From positions 1-5,085 of the forward strand of contig JAGLEK010000342.1 in NCBI GenBank assembly GCA_023145125.1: 5,085 bases of DNA, given 5' to 3'. Below the pieces are notes generated by a model. It saw only the letters and a list, made by a program, of their open reading frames with translations. It searched no databases and was not told the DNA's origin. Origin of the DNA: Bacteroidales bacterium. GTDB taxonomy: Bacteria; Bacteroidota; Bacteroidia; Bacteroidales; B18-G4. Shown here piece after piece: positions 1 to 5,085 of the stretch; position 1 is the first letter of the stretch; each line of letters begins with the position of its first letter. A program made the translations under genes and the position numbers.

Positions 1-246
1 TACCAGTTGAATTTTGATAAAAAGGTTAAAGTTTTGGATCGCCTGCCAATTATTGAAATCAATAATTTATATGGGAGCTTAATACTAAAATGTGTTCAAA
101 AACTTGATGGAACCATTCTTTTATCCTCAAGGGTGATAGTGAAAGCTGAAAAGATTCCTCCGGAGAATATCATGGCAGTAAGTGAAATTCAAGAACAGAT
201 AAAAAAACTCAGTCAAATTAAAATGAAACTTCTGCTGAAAGACTAG
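1..246 (+). CDS. C-terminal fragment of a probable DUF3857/transglutaminase-type protein
   Basis: The frame is open to the left window edge (codons for Tyr and Gln precede the TTG at position 7), so this is the 3' end of a longer gene and not a 79-residue protein. About 81 residues are visible. They form alternating beta-like segments (PIIEINNLYGSLIL, then LLSSRVIVKAEKIPPENI), then a short amphipathic helix and a basic LLLKD end. From memory this matches the last domain of Bacteroidota proteins with a DUF3857 domain, a transglutaminase-like core and a C-terminal beta domain (DUF3858 type). That domain typically has an 'ExxFGS' strand, a strand leading into 'IP..EY', a helix, and a final 'IVLKK'. 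No catalytic residue lies in the visible part, so activity cannot be judged. The stop codon TAG (244-246) lies inside the terminal repeat of the palindromic element that follows. The fragment is more AT-rich than the genes to its right. Family assignment is by pattern only; a plain hypothetical protein is the alternative. Confidence 0.5.
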   Translation, partial: YQLNFDKKVKVLDRLPIIEINNLYGSLILKCVQKLDGTILLSSRVIVKAEKIPPENIMAVSEIQEQIKKLSQIKMKLLLKD

Positions 247-409
247 TGTCAAGTCAAGCGCATTTTAGCCACACCAAGCCTTGCTCTTTTTGCTGCTGAC
301 TTCTTTAAAAAATCATTGCGTAGCTACGGCTATGCTCAAATTTTTTGCATCGTCAGCAACAAAAATTTCTACGACTTATGCGACACAATACACTTGACTT
401 AACACTAGT
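242..409. mobile_element. 168-bp palindromic MITE-like intergenic element
   Basis: The two ends are inverted copies. The left end begins ACTAGTGTCAAGTCAAG (242-258) and the right end is CACTTGACTTAACACTAGT (391-409); over 23 bases the arms agree at 20. A second pair of arms lies inside (287-300 with 352-365, 13 of 14 matching), and the centre is a tight hairpin (318-324 with 329-335, loop TACG). The element's midpoint (325.5) coincides with the hairpin midpoint (326.5), so the whole unit is symmetric. There is no coding capacity. The flanks show no target duplication outside the ends, unless CTAG or ACTAGT itself is the duplicated target, leaving TGTYAAGTCAAG as the true terminal repeat. This is what a non-autonomous element or a large REP-type repeat looks like. 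No transposase is visible, so mobility is an inference. Confidence 0.6.
307..346. terminator. Symmetric hairpin flanked by A- and T-tracts, candidate bidirectional terminator
   Basis: A 7-bp stem (GCGTAGC 318-324 with GCTATGC 329-335, one G-T pair, loop TACG) is flanked by an A6 run (307-312) on the left and a T6 run (341-346) on the right. In either reading direction a stem-loop is followed within about five bases by a T-tract. It lies between the converging ends of the left gene (stop at 246) and the DUF4846 gene (stop at 423), the position expected for a shared terminator. It is also the core of the palindromic element, so termination may be incidental to that repeat. Confidence 0.45.
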
Positions 410-422
410 ATTGCGATAATTA

Positions 423-1259
423 TTAAAACCTCTTTAATCTGCCCACTTCAAACACCCACTCAGGTGTGAATAGCTTTTCATTTGCATTTAATTGATACCA
501 TGGGCTGATATCATTATTATTTGGATTGATAAGGATATGAATATCCTGTGCTGGCATATAGCTCTGTGCCAGCATAAATACTTTTTCTCCGGAACTGTTT
601 ATTGCTACATCAACAACAATAACGGCATGGCCGGGGCTTCCGCCCTGAATAAATACATTACCGGCTTGTATATCATCAACACCGGCCGGCATCAATTCAT
701 TTTCAAGGGATATTGAACCTGCGTATATAAAAACGGTTTCCAGATAAGCACTAAATGTATTATCGGAATCTGAGTACTCAGCTGTTTTATTCCATTCAAC
801 TTCATACCCGCTGACAAAGCACCGATAGCCGTTTTTCCAGCTTTCCCAGGAGGCCGGCGTGCCGTTTGTAAAGTTGAAAACGATCTCATCCTCTCTTCCA
901 GATATTCGCAAATATTCAGCCCTTAGCCTGATAACGGCATCAGCACATTGCTGAAGGTCTTTGTCTCCAACCCCTATGTCGATCACAGCCGCCGCTACAC
1001 TGTTAACCTTTGTTCTGCCATCATAGTAATGGACCCTATCCCCATGTGGCTTAAGGGGGAGATGACGCAAATAATATCCAAAACTATTACTGTCAAGCTG
1101 AATTCTCTTATAAGTTTCCGGGGGATTGAACCGTGAAGCAACGATCTTGCCGTCTTCATTCAGGATGTCTGTACCGGAGGCATTGTGGTCTTGCTGAACG
1201 CTATTGCCGGTACAGGACAGGAGGAAAAACAATAAAATAATATGCAGGAAAGGATTCAT
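423..1259 (-). CDS. DUF4846 family lipoprotein
   Basis: The product is 278 residues, about full length for DUF4846 as I know it. Residues 1-16 form a lipoprotein signal: a hydrophobic stretch ending in L-L-S-C with Cys16 as the lipidated residue, so the mature protein should be tethered to a membrane on the periplasmic or outer face. Family landmarks are LQQCADAVIRLRAEYL (102-117), FNFTNG (128-133), QGGSPGHAVIVVDVA (205-219), AQSYMPAQDIHIL (231-243), SPWY (252-255) and a C-terminal TPEWVF (265-270). The biochemical function is not established to my knowledge. The order of a Cys at the start of a helix (Cys105), a His in a 'GHAVIVV' strand (His211) and a polar residue in the next strand (Gln232) recalls papain-like CHAP and NlpC/P60 folds; that is my inference. 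The start is the only ATG after an in-frame stop (1275-1277) and gives a clean signal. There is no Shine-Dalgarno sequence. It follows the TonB-dependent receptor gene by 53 bp on the same strand and is probably co-transcribed with it. Confidence 0.88.
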   Translation of the reverse strand: MNPFLHIILLFFLLSCTGNSVQQDHNASGTDILNEDGKIVASRFNPPETYKRIQLDSNSFGYYLRHLPLKPHGDRVHYYDGRTKVNSVAAAVIDIGVGDKDLQQCADAVIRLRAEYLRISGREDEIVFNFTNGTPASWESWKNGYRCFVSGYEVEWNKTAEYSDSDNTFSAYLETVFIYAGSISLENELMPAGVDDIQAGNVFIQGGSPGHAVIVVDVAINSSGEKVFMLAQSYMPAQDIHILINPNNNDISPWYQLNANEKLFTPEWVFEVGRLKRF

Positions 1260-1282
1260 TAACTTATTAACGTATTATTTTA

Positions 1283-1318
1283 GGGTTGGCAACCCTATTA
1301 AGGTTGGCAACCCTATTC
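1283..1318. repeat. Duplicated palindromic 18-mer between receptor and lipoprotein genes
   Basis: Two 18-bp units lie head to tail, 1283-1300 and 1301-1318, sharing GGTTGGCAACCCTATT (1284-1299 and 1302-1317). Each unit is itself an inverted repeat (AGGGTTG-G-CAACCCT in the first), so each could fold alone, or the two could pair with each other around a short AT-rich loop. The receptor stop codon (1313-1315 on the minus strand) lies inside the second unit. In the minus-strand transcript the hairpin is followed by AAAATAAT and not by a U-tract, so a standard intrinsic terminator is not supported. It could instead attenuate or stabilise the mRNA between the two genes. Confidence 0.65.
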
Positions 1319-4129
1319 TTTCAATCCATCAAAAACAAGTGTCAGGTAATAAAGCCCTCCGACACTGGCACTTCCGAAGCTCGTGTTATACCAGTCGTTC
1401 AGGGCATTTGACCCACCGACCTTAACAGTAGTATAAAGGGATTCAAATTTATAGCTCACCTGTGCATCGAGTGTGGCAAATGAAGGCATTTGTGCCACCC
1501 CGAAGGCCGATTCCCACAGGAAAGTGTCCTGCCAGCGATAGCTGACCTTGAATCCTACCTGGTCATGATATTGGCGCTTGCCAACACTCAGGTTAAACCT
1601 GTAACGGGGAGTGTTGAAGCGTGACTGAAATCCGGGAGGCCTGTCTTTGATTGATTGCAGGGCGTTATATGCCACATTGCCGCCTGCGAAAAAGGCTTTC
1701 GGGAGCAGCATATCAAGTCCCAGGGCCCATCCCCATGCCGTTACCGGTGCATCAGTGCTGATGGTGGTTTGAAATCGTATTTCTTCATCTGTATAAGGGT
1801 TTTGTACCAGTACCTGTGTTGCCAGGAAACCATTATACCTGTTCACGAACACATATGAATCAAGAAAAAGCAGCTTCTTGAGGAATAATCCTTTATATCC
1901 GATCTCATAGGCTGTAACACGCTCCGGTTCAAATTCCGGTATTATAAAAGGACCATCATCCATTACCGGTTTACCGGTAACAGGATTGGCACTGCTTAAA
2001 GGATATACAGGGTTATTGTCAAAATCATATAGGGCATGTACTTCAGGCAATCCACCGATCACCCTGAACGCACCTACATCAAGATTAACCCATTGGTCGG
2101 TAATTGAAGGGAAACGATAGGCTGTCTGCACCGATCCCCTTAGGGTATGGTCGAGGTCTTTGTCGATGGAATAAACCAGGGAAAGCCTGGGTGTTGCACG
2201 GCCTTTGAAATACTCGTTTTTATCGTAACGTGCAGCGAGAGTTACACGGAGATGATCATTAATAAAACTTTTGTTTAGTTGAACATATCCACCAAATTGA
2301 TTGATCGGGATAGGGTGTCCGGGAGTATCGATAAAAACAGTCCCCTCACTATTGATACTGTAATACCTGTAGCTGGCTCCTGCCTGTAAGTCGAACCACG
2401 GAACATACCTGCTGAAGTTATACATTCCTTCAGTATGAAACATTTTGCTTTTATCTATCACCAGAGCACCGCCATCCCTGATAGGTGTTTTAACAATTTT
2501 ATCAAAATATGTATTGAATTCTTCCGAGCCGGCATATGGAAAGGCATTCTCGTCAGGATTAAAAACATTGCCATGCTCATCCCTGTTCTCTGCAACGAGA
2601 CGTGCAAACTTAAAAGCTTCTTCCCGGGTGGCACCAAGCAATATCTGTTGGGTGTAGGAAGCTATATAATCGGCATACCATACTTCGCTTGGCTTCCAGG
2701 CTTCATTGATCTGCGCACCGGCACCGCCTGCATTATAAGAATCTCCGGAATTCTCCCAGATGTAATAGGACCTCACATAAAAATCCGGGTTATTAACCTC
2801 CAGCTGAATATTGGACATGGCAAAACCCTGAAAGGCAAAACGGTTCTGGGCTGTGTATACACTACTCCCATTTCCATAGCCTCCGCGGATAATTGCCTCA
2901 AAGTTTTTTGCAAACCGATAATGAAAAGCAGCATTGAATCGCATGATATGAGTATTATAATCAACGATATCACTTTCTTTCCATCCGGTGCGGGTGATGA
3001 TCTGGTCAGGAAAAAGATGCAGGTTATCATTAATAAAGTCTTCATATTCGGGAGTGCCGGGAATCAGCCCACGTGCATCGGCCACGCCGGCAAGAACTAT
3101 GGGTGCCACCTCCTGCAGGTTGACCGGGACGACAATATCATCTCCATAAACATTTACCCCGTCATAACCCTGGTTGCTTTCACGGGTGGAGCCAGGGTCG
3201 TCAAGCCTGTATTTATCGCGAAAGTCGACTGCATACCAGTCGGTGGCATTGAGATAGGTGCCGGTAAACTTAAAGGCAAATTTATTGTTAAAGCTCTTTG
3301 CATATCGCATATCGAAATTTACCATCGGAGTAGGGCCGTTGGTATACTGGTCGTCAATATGCATCATAGCACTTTGCAATGATACCGTCAGCCCCTCGTG
3401 TTCGAAGGGATTCTTGCTGTTCATCAACAATATGCCATTCATCCCTCCGGGGCCATATAATGCCGATGAAGCACCAACCAACAACTCAACATTATCAACA
3501 TCTATATTGGACAGGCCGAAGATATTGCCGGCGGAAAAACTCAGGCCCGGAGAACTATTATCAACGCCATCAACCAGCTGGTTCATACGAACATTGGTTT
3601 CACCTGTAAAGCCACGTGTATTCGGAAAACGGAATGTAAGGCTGTGCACATTCATATCCACTCCCTTTATCGAGTACAAACCGTCATAAAAATTAGCTGT
3701 TGGGATCTGACTAATATCCCTGCTGGTCAACTTTTCAATGGTGACGGGAGAGGCCATGATACTTTCCTCAACCCTGGAAGCCGATATTACAACTTCCTGC
3801 CCAAGGATAGCCCTGGTCTCCATTTCTATCAGCAGATCAGATACAGAACCGATGATCTCAATCTCTTCCTTTGCGTAGCCCATAAAGGAGAATTGCAGCA
3901 CAAAGGGTGGCGGTGTATCTGTTTTGAGGACGAAATTTCCCTCCACATCACTTACAGTCCCTATCAAGCTTCCGCGTATGGAAATATTCACACCTGTAAG
4001 CGGTTCATCCGCCCCGGACTCCTTTACCTTTCCGCTGACCCGGATGTCCTGGGAATATACAATTACAGCGATAAGCAGGAAGAATATGCCACCGAATGAT
4101 TTGATTAAGCTCTTGGAATTGATATCCAT
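1313..4129 (-). CDS. TonB-dependent outer-membrane receptor with N-terminal carboxypeptidase-regulatory-like domain
   Basis: This 938-residue outer-membrane transporter would be energised by TonB-ExbB-ExbD. Residues 1-26 are a Sec signal with probable cleavage VYS|Q27. Residues 30-104 form a CarboxypepD_reg-like beta-sandwich (GVNISIRGSLIGTVSDVEGNF, 47-67), typical of Bacteroidota receptors. A TonB-box-like EVVISASR lies at 112-119. The plug covers about 123-240, with RFPNTRGF (167-174), the VDGVDNSSPG segment (186-195) and SALYGPGGMNGILLMNSKNP (222-241) of the usual YGxxxxxGxI type. The remainder is barrel strands separated by long aromatic- and Asp/Asn-rich loops, ending GGLYYLTLVFDGLKE. 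The last residue is not aromatic, which is unusual for a barrel. It is shorter than typical SusC/RagA proteins and no SusD partner is next to it, so I would not call it SusC. The substrate (metal chelate, vitamin, peptide or sugar) cannot be told. The ATG is the first after an in-frame stop at 4157-4159. The DUF4846 lipoprotein gene follows. Confidence 0.93.
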   Translation of the reverse strand: MDINSKSLIKSFGGIFFLLIAVIVYSQDIRVSGKVKESGADEPLTGVNISIRGSLIGTVSDVEGNFVLKTDTPPPFVLQFSFMGYAKEEIEIIGSVSDLLIEMETRAILGQEVVISASRVEESIMASPVTIEKLTSRDISQIPTANFYDGLYSIKGVDMNVHSLTFRFPNTRGFTGETNVRMNQLVDGVDNSSPGLSFSAGNIFGLSNIDVDNVELLVGASSALYGPGGMNGILLMNSKNPFEHEGLTVSLQSAMMHIDDQYTNGPTPMVNFDMRYAKSFNNKFAFKFTGTYLNATDWYAVDFRDKYRLDDPGSTRESNQGYDGVNVYGDDIVVPVNLQEVAPIVLAGVADARGLIPGTPEYEDFINDNLHLFPDQIITRTGWKESDIVDYNTHIMRFNAAFHYRFAKNFEAIIRGGYGNGSSVYTAQNRFAFQGFAMSNIQLEVNNPDFYVRSYYIWENSGDSYNAGGAGAQINEAWKPSEVWYADYIASYTQQILLGATREEAFKFARLVAENRDEHGNVFNPDENAFPYAGSEEFNTYFDKIVKTPIRDGGALVIDKSKMFHTEGMYNFSRYVPWFDLQAGASYRYYSINSEGTVFIDTPGHPIPINQFGGYVQLNKSFINDHLRVTLAARYDKNEYFKGRATPRLSLVYSIDKDLDHTLRGSVQTAYRFPSITDQWVNLDVGAFRVIGGLPEVHALYDFDNNPVYPLSSANPVTGKPVMDDGPFIIPEFEPERVTAYEIGYKGLFLKKLLFLDSYVFVNRYNGFLATQVLVQNPYTDEEIRFQTTISTDAPVTAWGWALGLDMLLPKAFFAGGNVAYNALQSIKDRPPGFQSRFNTPRYRFNLSVGKRQYHDQVGFKVSYRWQDTFLWESAFGVAQMPSFATLDAQVSYKFESLYTTVKVGGSNALNDWYNTSFGSASVGGLYYLTLVFDGLKE

Positions 4130-4147
4130 TTTTATCTTAAATATAAT

Positions 4148-4178
4148 TAAAGATAACTATGAAAATCATATATTACAA
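4148..4178 (-). promoter_or_regulatory. Candidate Bacteroidota-type promoter of the receptor gene
   Basis: On the minus strand, TTG (4178-4176) is followed after 20 bases by TATCTTTA (4155-4148). This agrees with the phylum's -33 TTG and -7 TAnnTTTG elements except in the last base. The -7 element ends 18 bases before the receptor ATG, which would leave a short leader of roughly a dozen bases. The region is very AT-rich, so a chance match is possible. Confidence 0.4.
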
Positions 4179-4209
4179 TTAATCCGGCAATTTAAAATCA
4201 ATGAGACTA

Positions 4210-4239
4210 AATTTTCAAGAACGTAGTGAATTGAAAATT
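4210..4239. repeat. Inverted repeat, 9-bp arms
   Basis: AATTTTCAA (4210-4218) and TTGAAAATT (4231-4239) are perfect inverted copies around a 12-base loop. This is the first of the hairpin run and lies about 30 bases upstream of the candidate receptor -33 element. It could be a regulator-binding site or simply part of the repeat cluster. Confidence 0.55.
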
Positions 4240-4251
4240 CAAAGCCGAATT

Positions 4252-4277
4252 GATCCCCTCGAGTTATCGAGGGGATC
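4252..4277. repeat. Perfect 11-bp stem with 4-base loop
   Basis: GATCCCCTCGA (4252-4262) and TCGAGGGGATC (4267-4277) are perfect inverted copies with the loop GTTA. It is the strongest simple hairpin in the window by stem quality and GC content. It has no T-tract on either side, so it does not look like an intrinsic terminator; REP-type repeat or mRNA stability element are the alternatives. Confidence 0.7.
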
Positions 4278-4292
4278 TCCGGGTCTTATTCC

Positions 4293-4308
4293 TCCCGAGT
4301 ACTCGGGA
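4293..4308. repeat. Perfect 16-bp palindrome
   Basis: TCCCGAGTACTCGGGA reads identically on both strands. With no spacer it would make a poor RNA hairpin but a good binding site for a dimeric protein. It sits 15 bases from the preceding hairpin and shares its CTCGAG/CCCGAG flavour, so the two may be degenerate relatives of one repeat family. Confidence 0.6.
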
Positions 4309-4339
4309 CGTATTGAAAGAATAATATTCCTTTGAGATA

Positions 4340-4390
4340 CCCCGCTGCTTGTCGCTTGCGCCATAGCTTCAGCGACGGGGCACGGCGGGG
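4340..4390. repeat. Nested hairpin, GC-rich outer stem and inner stem
   Basis: The outer arms CCCCGC (4340-4345) and GCGGGG (4385-4390) pair perfectly and extend by a T-G and a G-C pair. The inner arms GTCGCT (4351-4356) and AGCGAC (4371-4376) also pair perfectly around a 14-base loop. The unit is markedly more GC-rich than its surroundings. The nesting suggests one repeat inserted in, or expanded within, the loop of another. Confidence 0.6.
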
Positions 4391-4461
4391 AGCTTCATTT
4401 ACCCGGACACTTAAGATAATCAAGAAAATATGGGTGAACAATTTGTTATTTGAAGAACAAT

Positions 4462-4932
4462 TTATTCCCGGATGATTTTAACATCTTTCACTTCTTCCAT
4501 GGTAACGGTTCCACCGTCGTTGCCCCACGAATTTAAAACATAGTTGATAACGGCAACAGCATCTTCTTTTGAGTCAACCTGGGGGGTCATGGGCATCGTA
4601 TAGCTTACTCCATTAACTACCATTTCCTCATTAGATCCGTTCAATACCTGGGTTACAGCCCTTACTTTATCAGCAAAAAGATAATCAGCATCTTTCAATG
4701 GAGGAAATACTCCCGGCATTCCTTCTCCTGTGGCCTGGTGACAGGCAATGCATTTGGTCTTGTAAATATTGGCCCCCAGCGGGTATTTGGCGTCGGCATC
4801 ATCATCCTGCAGCACCTGGCTGAACGAAATCCCACTGTTTTTGACAATAACAGGGTCGTTGTTGGTGGTCGAAATGGCTGTCAGTCCTAATCCTATGATA
4901 ATTAATGAGATAAATAAGATTTTTGTTTTCAT
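4462..4932 (-). CDS. Secreted class I c-type cytochrome (single haem)
   Basis: The product is 156 residues. An N-terminal hydrophobic segment (about 4-20) after MKTK is a Sec signal or membrane anchor with no lipobox Cys. One covalent haem site, CIACH (61-65), is followed by GEGMPGVFPPLKDADYL (69-85), the usual class I pattern after the haem motif. The distal Met ligand is in YTMPMTP (111-117): Met113 or Met115, with Met113 favoured because the family has Met-Pro. The helix VINYVLNSWGN (128-138) closes the fold as in the small cytochrome c/cbb3-associated families. It would carry electrons in the periplasm, but the donor and acceptor cannot be deduced because no oxidase or reductase gene lies in the window. 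The ATG is the first after an in-frame stop (4939-4941) and no alternative start lies between. It has its own promoter-like site and is separated from the downstream receptor gene by 332 bp of repeats, so it is probably a separate unit. Confidence 0.93.
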   Translation of the reverse strand: MKTKILFISLIIIGLGLTAISTTNNDPVIVKNSGISFSQVLQDDDADAKYPLGANIYKTKCIACHQATGEGMPGVFPPLKDADYLFADKVRAVTQVLNGSNEEMVVNGVSYTMPMTPQVDSKEDAVAVINYVLNSWGNDGGTVTMEEVKDVKIIRE

Positions 4933-4974
4933 TCTTGCTTAATTAAATGTTAGAATCTGATTTTAAATACGGTG

Positions 4975-4982
4975 CAAAATTA
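4975..4982 (-). promoter_or_regulatory. Candidate -7 element of the cytochrome gene
   Basis: On the minus strand TAATTTTG (4982-4975) matches the Bacteroidota -7 consensus TAnnTTTG exactly and is followed by CACC, a common continuation. It ends 42 bases before the ATG, predicting a leader of about 35 bases. About 17-20 bases upstream there is only TTTATTC where TTTG would be expected, so the -33 element is weak or absent. Confidence 0.55.
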
Positions 4983-5042
4983 ATAAATAAAAAGAATATG
5001 AATAAAGAACATGGAATGAATCTTATACCTTCACTACATCCT

Positions 5043-5074
5043 ACAGTCTCACAGTCCCACAGTCACAAAGTCAA
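5043..5074. repeat. Degenerate 8-bp tandem repeat
   Basis: Four consecutive octamers can be read: ACAGTCTC (5043-5050), ACAGTCCC (5051-5058), ACAGTCAC (5059-5066) and the diverged AAAGTCAA (5067-5074). The core AGTC is kept in all four with exact 8-base spacing. It lies in the non-coding stretch upstream of the cytochrome promoter, near the window edge, so its full extent is not visible. The rest of 4983-5085 shows no gene. Confidence 0.6.
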
Positions 5075-5085
5075 AGCTTCCCCCT

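Larger units (their letters stand above)
4130..4461. other. 332-bp gene-free region with a run of hairpin repeats
   Basis: I find no convincing gene on either strand between the cytochrome stop and the receptor start. Next to the receptor (4130-4200) the DNA is AT-rich and holds the candidate promoter. From 4210 to 4390 there are at least four separate inverted repeats, listed individually, plus a small GAATA-A-TATTC palindrome at 4319-4329. From 4391 to 4461 I see only a direct repeat of GAACAATTT (4436-4444 and 4455-4463), the second copy overlapping the cytochrome stop codon. None of the hairpins is followed by a proper T-tract in the direction of the cytochrome transcript. Confidence 0.6.

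Noticed and set aside
242..409. CRISPR or tRNA-like structure
   Set aside because: The region is one large inverted repeat with no spaced direct repeats and no cloverleaf or acceptor-arm signature.
492..716. Plus-strand open frame of 74 codons inside the DUF4846 gene
   Set aside because: It is antisense to the conserved GGSPGHAVIVV and QSYMPAQ coding region and has no recognisable features.
2435..3382. Long plus-strand open frame of 315 codons opposite the receptor gene
   Set aside because: It lies entirely antisense to a clear TonB-dependent receptor, its translation shows no domain pattern, and it is most simply a by-product of the receptor's codon use.
1313..4129. Reading the receptor as SusC/RagA of a polysaccharide-utilisation locus
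   Set aside because: No SusD-like lipoprotein or glycan enzyme is adjacent, the adjacent lipoprotein is DUF4846, and the length and plug motifs fit a general TonB-dependent receptor better.
3258..4226. Several plus-strand open frames of 76-151 codons opposite the receptor plug region
   Set aside because: They overlap each other in different frames and sit opposite conserved plug and carboxypeptidase-regulatory-like coding sequence; none has a signal, motif or start context.
4252..4277. Rho-independent terminator for the cytochrome transcript
   Set aside because: The stem is excellent but no T-tract follows on either strand.

Overview
The window looks like chromosomal DNA from a member of the Bacteroidota. 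Four signs support this: a TonB-dependent receptor with an N-terminal carboxypeptidase-regulatory-like domain and an S|Q signal-peptidase site, a DUF4846 lipoprotein (a family I know mainly from this phylum), starts without a Shine-Dalgarno sequence behind AT-rich leaders, and upstream elements of the TTG / TAnnTTTG promoter type. Genus cannot be read from the sequence.

Layout. Positions 1-246 (+) hold the 3' end of a gene cut by the window edge, probably the C-terminus of a DUF3857/transglutaminase-type protein. Positions 242-409 hold a 168-bp palindromic, MITE-like element between two converging genes; it supplies the stop codon of the left gene and contains a symmetric hairpin that may terminate transcription in both directions. 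Three complete genes follow, all on the minus strand. Read in transcription order they are a small secreted class I cytochrome c (4932-4462), a 938-residue TonB-dependent receptor (4129-1313), and a 278-residue DUF4846 lipoprotein (1259-423). A 332-bp gap filled with a run of unrelated hairpin repeats separates the cytochrome from the receptor. Only 53 bp, containing a duplicated palindromic 18-mer, separates the receptor from the lipoprotein. The right edge (4983-5085) is non-coding and carries a degenerate 8-bp tandem repeat.

How the genes fit together. The receptor and the lipoprotein are probably one transcription unit: same strand, short gap, and no promoter seen in the gap. They may work on the same side of an uptake or envelope process, but the substrate cannot be deduced. 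The receptor is not accompanied by a SusD partner here. The cytochrome has its own promoter-like site and is probably a separate electron-transfer gene.

I see no CRISPR array, RNA gene, transposase or recognisable defence system. The most unusual content is the dense and varied set of intergenic inverted repeats, two of which overlap stop codons, and the possibility that DUF4846 is a papain/CHAP-like cysteine enzyme.
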